In this document: in pieces, positions 1-6,301 of the stretch
Position numbering within the stretch: position 1 is the first letter of the stretch
How the letters are laid out: every line of letters starts with the position of its first letter
Source of the DNA: JABAYQ01 sp042091225
Lineage (GTDB): Bacteria > Bacteroidota > Bacteroidia > Flavobacteriales > UBA7312
Assembly (NCBI GenBank): GCA_042091225.1
Contig: JBELHW010000071.1
Coordinates: 1 to 7,992, forward strand
DNA: 7,992 bases
Direction: 5' to 3'
Notes under the pieces: model-generated
Told to the model about the DNA's origin: nothing
What the model saw: the letters and a program-made list of their open reading frames with translations, nothing else
The model's database searches: none
Translations under genes and position numbers: made by a program

Positions 1-593
1 GAGGCAGCGGATGTATGTACTCTTCCTTGTGTCTCAGTTTGAGGCACTCTTTGAACTCTATGAACACCTGATTCGAATTTTAATGTTCCGTAGACATCTT
101 CTCCCTTAACATTAAAAATAATTTCTTTATAACCACCCGATGTGCCTTCTGCGACATCTACTAATTCTGTTTTCCATCCTTTTGCAGATGCATAATTAGT
201 ATATAATCTATATAAATCTCCTGAGAAAATACTTGCTTCGTCACCCCCTGCACCAGCTCTAATCTCTACAACCGCATTTTTAGAATCGGCAGGATCTTTT
301 GGAATCAATAATAACTTTATTTCTTCCTCCATAACTTCAACCTTTGGTTGTAAGTCATCAAGCTCTAATTTTGCCATTTCCTTCATTTCATCATCTTTAA
401 GCATTTCCTTAGATGATTCGATGTTGGATAAAACGTTTTTATACTCTTTAAATGCTACAATGATTGGCTCTAGATCTTTGTATTCTTTATTTAATTGTAT
501 ATAGCGCTTCATATCAGAAATGATATCAGGATTTACAAGAAGTTCAGAAACTTCATCAAAACGTAACTTAATTGATTCTAGCTTATCTAACAT
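1..593 (-). CDS. prfA: Peptide chain release factor 1 (N-terminal part, cut by the window edge)
   Basis: RF1 recognises UAA and UAG in the ribosomal A site and triggers release of the finished protein. The 197 complete codons visible give the helical N-terminal domain (about residues 1-100), then the domain 2 signature IRAGAGGDEA (111-120). The stop-codon-reading stretch follows as RVPQTETQGRVHTSAA (182-197), where PQT (184-186) fills the place of the RF1 PxT tripeptide; this separates it from RF2, which carries SPF there. The GGQ catalytic loop would lie beyond base 1, so activity cannot be judged. The start is the ATG at 593-591, one base after the purM stop codon, implying cotranscription and probably coupled translation. 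A GGAG lies about 15 bases upstream, too far to be a normal ribosome binding site. The identification is firm. Only the 5' part of the gene is present. Confidence 0.96.
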   Translation of the reverse strand, partial: MLDKLESIKLRFDEVSELLVNPDIISDMKRYIQLNKEYKDLEPIIVAFKEYKNVLSNIESSKEMLKDDEMKEMAKLELDDLQPKVEVMEEEIKLLLIPKDPADSKNAVVEIRAGAGGDEASIFSGDLYRLYTNYASAKGWKTELVDVAEGTSGGYKEIIFNVKGEDVYGTLKFESGVHRVQRVPQTETQGRVHTSAA

Positions 594-594
594 A

Positions 595-1761
595 TTAATA
601 AATAAATTCTCCGTATTGACTTGAAATCGTTAATTTTTTGGAGTTACTAGCTTCTACTCTACCTATAATCTTTGCGTCAACATTAAAAGATTTTGAAATA
701 GAAACGATATCATCAGCAATTTCTTTAGGAACATACAATTCCATTCTGTGTCCCATATTAAAAACTTTATACATTTCTTTCCAATCAGTAGATGACTCCG
801 ATTGGATTAATTCAAATAAAGGAGGAACTTTAAACATATTATCTTTAATAATGTGAAGATTATCTACAAAATGTAAAACTTTGGTCTGTGCTCCACCAGA
901 ACAATGTATCATTCCATGAATTTTATCTCTATGACTGAGTAATATTTGCTTAATAATTGGAGCATAAGTTCTTGTAGGAGATAAAACTAATTTACCCATA
1001 TCAACATCTATGCCATTTAATTTCTCAGTGAGCTTTTTAGAACCTGAATAAACTAATTCTGAGGGCACTGATGAGTCAAAACTATCAGGATATTTTTGAC
1101 TCAACTCATTATCAAACACATCATGTCTAGCAGATGTAAGGCCATTACTCCCCATACCGCCATTATATTCCGATTCGTATGAAGATTGACCATAAGATGA
1201 TAATCCTACAATAACATCCCCATCTTGAATGTGATGATTTGAAATAACGTCAGATCTCTTCATTCTACTAACAACAGTGGAATCAACAATTATAGTACGG
1301 ACTAAATCACCAACATCAGCTGTTTCACCACCTGTAGAATGTATTTCTACACCATATTCTCTTAATTCTGTGATTAATTCTTCAGTTCCATTGATAATTT
1401 GAGAAATGACATCTCCATTAATTAAATTCTTATTTCTTCCTATAGTAGAAGATAAAAGTATTTTATCTACAGCACCAACACATAATAAATCGTCAAGGTT
1501 CATTACTAATGCGTCTTGAGCAATACCCTTCCACACAGAAGCATCTCCAGTTTCTTTCCAATACATGTAAGCTAAAGAAGATTTTGTTCCAGCACCATCT
1601 GCATGCATTACAATACAATAATCTTCGTCATTGGTTAAATAATCTGGAATTATTTTACAAAAAGCTTTAGGAAATAAGCCTTTATCAACATTTTTTATTG
1701 CTGCATGGACATCTTCTTTGTCGGCTGAAACTCCTCTTAAATTATATCTATCTGTGCTCAT
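595..1761 (-). CDS. purM: Phosphoribosylformylglycinamidine cyclo-ligase (AIR synthase)
   Basis: PurM is the cytosolic enzyme that closes the imidazole ring in purine synthesis, converting FGAM and ATP to AIR, ADP and phosphate. Visible motifs are DGAGTK (55-60, the ATP/phosphate segment written DGVGTK in E. coli), the nearby acidic pair NLDD (88-91), STGGETAD (142-149), SNGLTSAR (205-212), SPTRTY (261-266), CSGGA (287-291, glycine-rich loop) and FNMGHRMEL (334-342). At 388 residues it is longer than the roughly 345-residue E. coli enzyme; the HADGAGTKSSLAY and FNMGHRME forms are typical of the Bacteroidota subgroup. It begins at an ATG with A-rich upstream sequence and no Shine-Dalgarno. A terminator hairpin ends six bases before this ATG, so its own promoter is unclear. 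prfA follows after one base, an arrangement common in Bacteroidota. Family assignment is secure; whether this subgroup has exactly the E. coli kinetics cannot be read from sequence. Confidence 0.93.
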   Translation of the reverse strand: MSTDRYNLRGVSADKEDVHAAIKNVDKGLFPKAFCKIIPDYLTNDEDYCIVMHADGAGTKSSLAYMYWKETGDASVWKGIAQDALVMNLDDLLCVGAVDKILLSSTIGRNKNLINGDVISQIINGTEELITELREYGVEIHSTGGETADVGDLVRTIIVDSTVVSRMKRSDVISNHHIQDGDVIVGLSSYGQSSYESEYNGGMGSNGLTSARHDVFDNELSQKYPDSFDSSVPSELVYSGSKKLTEKLNGIDVDMGKLVLSPTRTYAPIIKQILLSHRDKIHGMIHCSGGAQTKVLHFVDNLHIIKDNMFKVPPLFELIQSESSTDWKEMYKVFNMGHRMELYVPKEIADDIVSISKSFNVDAKIIGRVEASNSKKLTISSQYGEFIY

Positions 1762-1767
1762 ATTTAC

Positions 1768-1803
1768 AAAAAAAAGACTACCTAATTAAATATAGGTAGC
1801 CTT
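1768..1803 (-). terminator. Intrinsic terminator of the OmpA-family gene
   Basis: Read on the minus strand, AAGGCTACCTA (1803-1793) pairs with TAGGTAGTCTT (1784-1774) over 11 base pairs including one G-U pair. The loop is 8 bases, and the second arm runs into eight consecutive U residues (1775-1768). It lies 18 bases after the stop codon of the OmpA-family gene. The U-tract ends only six bases before the purM start codon, so the hairpin also sits in any transcript reading through into purM. Confidence 0.85.
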
Positions 1804-1821
1804 ATAAATTATAGAAAAAAC

Positions 1822-3876
1822 TTACTTTTTAAATTTTCCTTTAGGTTTCACTTTATTTGCTTCTACATCATAAAAAAGTGTAGTCAATACCTTAAAGTCA
1901 GTTCTTCTATTATATTGATGTGCTTTCTCTACATCTTTCTTTCTTTTTAACTCATTGATATATTCCTCATTAAGAACATCATTCCGTTTTAACTTACCAT
2001 TTTTAACGTCCATAACAAATGGATCTGACTCTCCCATTCCTTTTGCTTTCAGACGCTTCTTGTCAATCCCCTTAGACGCCATATAATCAACACAAATTTG
2101 AGCTCTTTCTTGAGAAAGCTTTAGATTAAAATCTTCGCCCGCTCTATTATCGGTGTGCGATCTTAGTTGTATTACAACATTAGGATTTTCTTTAAGAACA
2201 ATAATTAATTGATCTAATGATAATTTAGAGGCATTCCTTAATGCAGAACTATTATAATCGTATTCAATTTTAGGAAGAATAATTTCTTTTTGAGTTGGTT
2301 CTAAAGAAATATTAACCGGAAATTCTTTAGACTCAGTAACTCCTAATGTAGTTTGAGTAGCATTCTTTGTTAAATAACCTTCTTTCGAAACTGTTATCTC
2401 GTAAGCAATTCCTATGTTAATTACATCCTTGCCAAAAGTATAAAAACCCGCATTATCTGTAACTGTTTCAACTCTAGTACCATCCGTACCAATTAACGTT
2501 ACTAAAGCACCATCAATGATTTCTTTAGAGCTCTTGTCATTTACTGATTTTGAAATGACACCAGAAATAACTAAATCTAAAGAAGGAAGGTTAAATTGAT
2601 AAATGTCATCTCCTTTTGATCCGACTCTATTAGAGGAGAAAAAACCTCTTTCCTCTTTTCCTTCGAAAACGATACCGAAATCATCATTTGGAGAATTAAT
2701 CGGACTTTTCATATTTACAATAGATCTTAAATTATTTTCTTCGTCAAATTCTGCCTTAAAAATATCTAATCCACCCATTCCTAAAATTCCGTTAGAGGAG
2801 AAATATAAAGAACCATCATCATGAATAAAAGGGAATAATTCGTCTCCTTCAGTATTTATTTCGTCACCTAGATTAATTGGCTCACTCCATTCATCTCTTT
2901 TTTCTTTCTTAATCAACCATATATCCTTACCTCCTTTTCCTCCTTTCATATCAGAAGAAAAGTATAATGCTTTACCATTGGCAGAAATAGATGGATGACC
3001 AAAACTACTTAAACTGTCGTATGGGAGAGGAACTAGAACAGGAGAAGTCCATCCTTTACCTTTTTTCTTAGAATAGTATATTTCACAAGTAGGAATTGGT
3101 TTGTTTTTATTACTCTCATTACATCTTGTAAAGTATAATTCGTTTCCTCTTTTAGTTAAAGTGGTAGCTGCTTCATGATTTTCAGTATTCATTGGCTCTG
3201 GAAAAGCTGCAGGCTTAGACCATCTTTTTTTCTTAGTTCTTTTGTCTGTATATAGTTTTACGGAATACAAATCAGTATATGATTCTCCAGTAAATCCATC
3301 AGTTGACTTACCTACAGAACCATCTCGTGAAGAGGTGAAAAACATCACATCATAATTCCTAGATCCAAAACTAGGCGCATAATCAGATTTTGGCGAGTTA
3401 TATTGAAATGGTTCGATTTCATATCTAGTAGGATTTTCTATTGCATCCAATGCAAACACACATGAATTTATACCAAAAGTTGCTCGATCATCATACGGTT
3501 TGAGAGACTTATATTTCTCAAATTGTACTATTGCGTCAGAAAAGGCTTGTTGTTTTTGTAAAACTTGAGCATATCTCAAATAAACTTCAGGATGAGGATA
3601 TTTTGCTTTAATAGCTCTTTTATAAAGATTAGCTGCTTTTTTGAGATGAATTGGAGTACCTATTAATCGGCCACATTCTGCTTGTAAAAATATTAGCTCT
3701 GCTTTTTTTGCCCTATTTTTTTCTTTTGAATAATTTGCCTTATATAGCAATTCTGCCTCGTAGTAATTCTGAAGAAGAAAAGCTTTGTCAGCTTTAGAAG
3801 TCTTTGGTTTTTTTTGAGCAAGGACGCTTGGACTTACTAAAAATACCATTAAAATTAGAGAAAGTAAATGTTTCAT
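1822..3876 (-). CDS. TPR / PD40 beta-propeller / CRD / OmpA-domain envelope protein, PorE-like
   Basis: This is a 684-residue exported protein. A signal peptide (1-20) ends in SVLA before QKKPK. A TPR-like helical region covers about 28-145. Five PD40 beta-propeller blades follow, visible as repeated LYFSS / FFSSNR strands with glycine-rich G-G-x-DI ends near 168-185, 236-251, 294-320, 347-373 and 400-426. A carboxypeptidase-regulatory-like beta-sandwich spans about 433-525 (DNAGFYTF at 474-481). The C-terminal OmpA peptidoglycan-binding domain (about 535-667) has SHTDN with Asp576 and SQERAQ with Arg591, the residues expected to hold diaminopimelate. A lysine-rich tail ends the protein. PorE, a type IX secretion component of Porphyromonas, has this same order of domains, so a periplasmic peptidoglycan-anchoring role is plausible, but many Bacteroidota carry paralogues. 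The ATG at 3876 is preferred over a TTG three codons upstream because it begins the signal peptide directly and follows AACAAA. The gene stands alone, ending in a terminator. Confidence 0.88.
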   Translation of the reverse strand: MKHLLSLILMVFLVSPSVLAQKKPKTSKADKAFLLQNYYEAELLYKANYSKEKNRAKKAELIFLQAECGRLIGTPIHLKKAANLYKRAIKAKYPHPEVYLRYAQVLQKQQAFSDAIVQFEKYKSLKPYDDRATFGINSCVFALDAIENPTRYEIEPFQYNSPKSDYAPSFGSRNYDVMFFTSSRDGSVGKSTDGFTGESYTDLYSVKLYTDKRTKKKRWSKPAAFPEPMNTENHEAATTLTKRGNELYFTRCNESNKNKPIPTCEIYYSKKKGKGWTSPVLVPLPYDSLSSFGHPSISANGKALYFSSDMKGGKGGKDIWLIKKEKRDEWSEPINLGDEINTEGDELFPFIHDDGSLYFSSNGILGMGGLDIFKAEFDEENNLRSIVNMKSPINSPNDDFGIVFEGKEERGFFSSNRVGSKGDDIYQFNLPSLDLVISGVISKSVNDKSSKEIIDGALVTLIGTDGTRVETVTDNAGFYTFGKDVINIGIAYEITVSKEGYLTKNATQTTLGVTESKEFPVNISLEPTQKEIILPKIEYDYNSSALRNASKLSLDQLIIVLKENPNVVIQLRSHTDNRAGEDFNLKLSQERAQICVDYMASKGIDKKRLKAKGMGESDPFVMDVKNGKLKRNDVLNEEYINELKRKKDVEKAHQYNRRTDFKVLTTLFYDVEANKVKPKGKFKK

Positions 3877-3915
3877 TTTGTTCAATTAGAATTTGTGCTA
3901 AAATAAGGATTTATT

Positions 3916-3930
3916 TTATTTAATAAATAA
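3916..3930. repeat. Small AT-only palindrome in the divergent intergenic region
   Basis: TTATTTA and TAAATAA form a perfect 7-base inverted repeat around a central A, 40-54 bases upstream of the OmpA-family ATG. It could be an operator or part of that gene's promoter region, but it is all A/T in very AT-rich DNA, so chance is likely. No convincing TAnnTTTG box for the OmpA-family gene was found on the minus strand here; the nearest is TATTTTAG, one base off, with no well-spaced upstream TTG. Confidence 0.25.
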
Positions 3931-3978
3931 CAAGATTCAAACTCTTAAAAAGTTGTTCATAATTTTTAAATTTAAGAT

Positions 3979-4009
3979 AGTGTAAAATTAACACAAAAAA
4001 ATAAATTTG
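3979..4009 (+). promoter_or_regulatory. Probable promoter of the glutamine synthetase gene
   Basis: TAAATTTG at 4002-4009 is an exact match to the Bacteroidota -7 box TAnnTTTG. Nineteen bases upstream is AGTG (3979-3982), a two-mismatch version of the -33 TTTG. Transcription would start near 4013-4015, giving a leader of about 35 bases that contains no Shine-Dalgarno sequence. The weak -33 element suggests a promoter that may need an activator. Confidence 0.45.
3980..3994. promoter_or_regulatory. Dyad overlapping the glutamine synthetase promoter
   Basis: GTGTAAAATTAACAC is an imperfect palindrome: GTGT pairs with ACAC, one mismatch follows, then AA pairs with TT around a central A. It covers the weak -33 element and the first part of the spacer, where a regulator could block or recruit RNA polymerase. 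The regulator is unknown, and AT-rich DNA yields such dyads by chance fairly often. Confidence 0.3.
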
Positions 4010-4049
4010 TAGAGAATTATAAACGTCTTAACTATTTATCATTAAAAAA

Positions 4050-5054
4050 ATGAATAAAAGTAAATTAGAATACATTTGGCTTGATGGGTATAGCCCAACT
4101 CAAAACATGAGAAGCAAAACTAAAGTTGTGAACGACTTTAGCGGAAAATTGGAAGATTGTCCAGTATGGTCTTTTGATGGAAGTTCAACTAAACAGGCAT
4201 CAGGAAGCAACTCAGATTGTTTACTTAAGCCAGTAGCTATTTATCCCGACCCAAGTAGAATGAATGGCTTTTTGGTTATGACAGAAGTCTTAAATTCGGA
4301 TGGAAGTCCCCACGAATCTAATGCAAGAGCTACTATTGATGATGATGATAATGACTTTTGGTTTGGATTTGAACAAGAATACTTCATTATGGATACAGAA
4401 ACACAACTTCCATTAGGCTTCCCATTAGGAGGATATCCTGGTCCACAAGGACTTTACTATTGTTCTGTAGGAGGGAAAAATACTCATGGAAGAGATTTTG
4501 TTGAAGAACACGCTGACCTTTGTATTGAAACAGGTTTAAATTTTGAAGGCATAAATCAAGAGGTTGCTAGTGGTCAATGGGAATTTCAATTATTTGCAAA
4601 AGGAGCAAAAAAGGCTGGTGATGAAATCTGGATAGCTAGGTACTTATTAGACAGACTTACAGAAAGTTATGGATATTATATTGAATACCATCCAAAACCT
4701 ATTAAAGGTGACTGGAACGGTTCTGGAATGCATGCTAATTTTTCAAACAAAGTATTAAGAGAATGTGGTTCTAAAGAAATTTATGAAAAAATATGTGAAG
4801 CCTTCCGACCTGTAACTAAAGAGCACATTGATGTATATGGAGAGTTTAATAGTCAGCGTTTAACAGGCCTTCATGAAACAGCTTCTATAAACGACTTTAG
4901 CTTTGGAGTATCTGATAGAGGAGCTTCAATTAGAATACCAATTATGACTGTCGAAAATGGATGGAAAGGATGGCTAGAAGATAGAAGACCAGCATCTAAC
5001 GGTGACCCTTATAAAATTGCTGCTAGAATTATAAAAACTGTTAAAAACGCATAA
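4050..5054 (+). CDS. Glutamine synthetase, type II (beta-grasp, eukaryote-like)
   Basis: The enzyme joins ammonia to glutamate using ATP, the main entry of nitrogen into glutamine. At 334 residues it is a complete GSII-type chain, far shorter than GSI (about 450-470) or GSIII (about 700). The beta-grasp domain carries WSFDGSS (40-46). The catalytic domain shows FEQEY (107-111, metal ligands Glu108 and Glu110), NQEVASGQWEFQ (169-180, Glu171 and Glu178), NGSGMHANFS (223-232, His228), LTGLHE (271-276), SDRGASIRIP (288-297, the active-site flap and arginines) and LEDRRPAS (309-316). The GSI adenylylation segment is absent, so control is more likely transcriptional or by feedback. No motif is missing. 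Its ATG follows an A-rich stretch (ATTAAAAAAATG) without a Shine-Dalgarno. It stands alone, divergent from the OmpA-family gene and convergent with the exchanger gene. Bacteroidota often also carry a GSIII, which is not in this window. The symbol is left blank because glnA and glnII are both used for such genes. Confidence 0.93.
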   Translation: MNKSKLEYIWLDGYSPTQNMRSKTKVVNDFSGKLEDCPVWSFDGSSTKQASGSNSDCLLKPVAIYPDPSRMNGFLVMTEVLNSDGSPHESNARATIDDDDNDFWFGFEQEYFIMDTETQLPLGFPLGGYPGPQGLYYCSVGGKNTHGRDFVEEHADLCIETGLNFEGINQEVASGQWEFQLFAKGAKKAGDEIWIARYLLDRLTESYGYYIEYHPKPIKGDWNGSGMHANFSNKVLRECGSKEIYEKICEAFRPVTKEHIDVYGEFNSQRLTGLHETASINDFSFGVSDRGASIRIPIMTVENGWKGWLEDRRPASNGDPYKIAARIIKTVKNA

Positions 5055-5064
5055 GCTTTACAGT

Positions 5065-5991
5065 TTACAGTAGAAATAAATAAGCTAGATACATTGAAAG
5101 TAATACTATTCCTTCTCTGAATCCTAGCTTATTTTTTGTGCCAAATTTTTGAAGTGGAAAAAGAATAAAAGCAAAAGCCATCATCCAAATTAAATCGGGA
5201 TAAAAAATATTAACTTGATCTAAATTCAAATCCGCAAATAAGGAGGTGATTCCAAGAACTGCAAAAACATTAAATATATTAGAGCCAATAAGGTTACCAA
5301 AAGCAATACTGTTTTGTTTTTTAAATGCAGCAATTAAAGAAGTAGCTAACTCAGGAATACTTGTACCAATAGCAACTAAACTCAAAGAAATAATTCTATC
5401 GTTAATTTCAAATGACTTGGCGATATTTACGGCTGACTTTATAAAAAACTCTGCTCCAAAATATAAACCCAAACCTCCTATTACAATAAGAAAAGTTGAT
5501 TTAGTTGTATTTAAATTAGGATCAAGCTCAACACTTTCTTGAGAATCAATAGATGATTTTTTGATAGAAAAAAATAAAAAAAATAAAAGAAAAATAATAA
5601 AAAGAGAACCAACGATCCAAGCTAATCCGTTAGTAAAAAACATCGCTAATACTAAAGATAAAGAAGCAAATAACATCATAGGATAATTATTTGTTAAACT
5701 CTCTCTACTTACTGAAATCGGGCTAACTATACAGGTTAATCCTAAAACTAATCCAATGTTTGCAATATTGGAGCCTATTACATTACCAAAAGAAATTTCA
5801 GGGTGAGAAGAGAGTGCAGACTCTAAGCTTACCAGAAGCTCAGGTGCAGAAGTAGCAAATGAAACTACTGTTACCCCAACTACTAATTTTGAAATATTAA
5901 ATTTTAAAGCTAACCAAACGGAAGATTTAACAAGACATTCTCCGCCTATAAACAAAAAAACAAGGCCAAGAACTAAAAAAATATAATCCAT
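5065..5991 (-). CDS. CaCA-family Na+/Ca2+ exchanger (YrbG-like)
   Basis: This is an inner-membrane antiporter expected to move Ca2+ outward in exchange for Na+ or H+. The 308-residue chain is almost entirely hydrophobic, about ten membrane helices in two inverted halves. The first alpha repeat shows FATSAPELLVS (45-55, Glu51) and GNVIGSN (69-75); the second shows AIGTSIPELATS (207-218, Glu214) and GNLIGSN (232-238). These paired motifs form the ion-binding site in this family. The halves are joined by a polar loop (about 143-165) after a phenylalanine/leucine-rich helix (130-142). The ATG overlaps the tatA stop codon by one base (TAATG), so the two genes are probably cotranscribed and translationally coupled. 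The 3' end converges with the glutamine synthetase gene across 10 bases and contains that gene's apparent terminator. The family is certain; the ion pair transported is inferred. Confidence 0.92.
   Translation of the reverse strand: MDYIFLVLGLVFLFIGGECLVKSSVWLALKFNISKLVVGVTVVSFATSAPELLVSLESALSSHPEISFGNVIGSNIANIGLVLGLTCIVSPISVSRESLTNNYPMMLFASLSLVLAMFFTNGLAWIVGSLFIIFLLFFLFFSIKKSSIDSQESVELDPNLNTTKSTFLIVIGGLGLYFGAEFFIKSAVNIAKSFEINDRIISLSLVAIGTSIPELATSLIAAFKKQNSIAFGNLIGSNIFNVFAVLGITSLFADLNLDQVNIFYPDLIWMMAFAFILFPLQKFGTKNKLGFREGIVLLSMYLAYLFLL
5078..5137 (+). terminator. Probable terminator of the glutamine synthetase gene, inside the exchanger coding sequence
   Basis: AAATAAGCTAG (5078-5088) pairs perfectly with CTAGCTTATTT (5124-5134) over 11 base pairs, and a run of six T residues spans 5132-5137 on the plus strand. 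The loop is long at 35 bases, which weakens the case. It lies 23 bases after the glutamine synthetase stop codon, where a terminator is expected, and no other hairpin is seen. Read on the minus strand the same stem would fall before the exchanger stop codon, so it is more likely to act on the plus strand. Confidence 0.55.
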
Positions 5992-6215
5992 TATTTAGTA
6001 ATGTCTTTTTTTATCTGATCAACTTCCTTGTCAATAACCTCAGAACTAGACTTTATTTCTCTTTTAATTTCGTTTGAGGCATCTTTAAGTTCACGCATTC
6101 CTTTACCTAAACCTCTTGCAATTTCCGGTATCTTTTTAGAGCCAAAAAGCATAACCACAATGAGAACTAGAAAAAAAACTTCCGAACCACCAATAAAAAG
6201 AAATATAGCTGACAT
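5991..6215 (-). CDS. tatA: Twin-arginine translocase subunit TatA
   Basis: TatA forms the protein-conducting assembly of the Tat system, which exports folded proteins carrying twin-arginine signals. The 74-residue chain has the standard plan: a short N-terminal part, one membrane helix (about 13-24), the FG hinge (Phe24-Gly25), an amphipathic helix KKIPEIARGLGKGMRELK (27-44), and a charged tail. The polar residue entering the helix is Glu12, as in E. coli TatB; E. coli TatA has glutamine there. The ATG at 6215 is chosen over a TTG 12 codons upstream (6251), because the upstream extension lies within the promoter and the secDF terminator and does not resemble family N-termini. The exchanger gene follows with a one-base overlap. 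No tatC is present in the window. Confidence 0.92.
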   Translation of the reverse strand: MSAIFLFIGGSEVFFLVLIVVMLFGSKKIPEIARGLGKGMRELKDASNEIKREIKSSSEVIDKEVDQIKKDITK

Positions 6216-6219
6216 AATG

Positions 6220-6252
6220 CAAATATAAAGATTAATAACTTTCGAGCTCAAA
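6220..6252 (-). promoter_or_regulatory. Near-consensus Bacteroidota promoter of tatA and the exchanger gene
   Basis: On the minus strand TTTG (6252-6249) is followed after 21 bases by TATATTTG (6227-6220), an exact match to the -33 and -7 boxes of the Bacteroidota primary sigma factor. The last base of the -7 box is only five bases before the tatA ATG, so the transcript would start at or beside the start codon. The -33 box shares bases with the U-tract of the secDF terminator. Confidence 0.65.
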
Positions 6253-6277
6253 AAAAAGACCTTTTACAAGGTCTTTT
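6250..6277 (-). terminator. Intrinsic terminator of secDF
   Basis: On the minus strand AAAAGACCTT (6277-6268) and AAGGTCTTTT (6263-6254) form a perfect 10-base-pair stem with a GTAA loop. The second arm continues into a run of eight U residues ending at 6250. It starts 24 bases after the secDF stop codon and separates secDF from tatA transcription. Confidence 0.9.
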
Positions 6278-6301
6278 AAAATTTATAAGGAAAATTATAA
6301 A

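Noticed and set aside
3877..3885. TTG at 3885 as start of the OmpA-family protein
   Set aside because: It adds only three residues (from codons TTG AAC AAA) before an ATG that opens a classic signal peptide and has the favoured A-rich context.
5055..5071. Short direct repeat (TTTACAG twice) between the convergent stop codons
   Set aside because: Two 7-base copies, one of them running into the exchanger stop codon, form no hairpin and have no flanking mobile-element features; too short to interpret.
5246..5542. 98-codon plus-strand reading frame opposite the exchanger gene
   Set aside because: It is the antisense shadow of a strongly supported membrane protein gene and has no recognisable domain or start signal. 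The same holds for the shorter plus-strand frames at 638, 2603, 6028, 6945, 6971 and 7215.
5567..5605. A-rich low-complexity tract inside the exchanger gene, considered as a frameshift hotspot or regulatory tract
   Set aside because: It simply encodes a Phe/Ile/Leu-rich membrane helix with AT-biased codons, and the frame is intact through it.
6216..6251. TTG at 6251 as tatA start, giving 86 residues
   Set aside because: The extra 12 codons overlap the promoter boxes and the secDF terminator, and the extension does not look like a TatA N-terminus.
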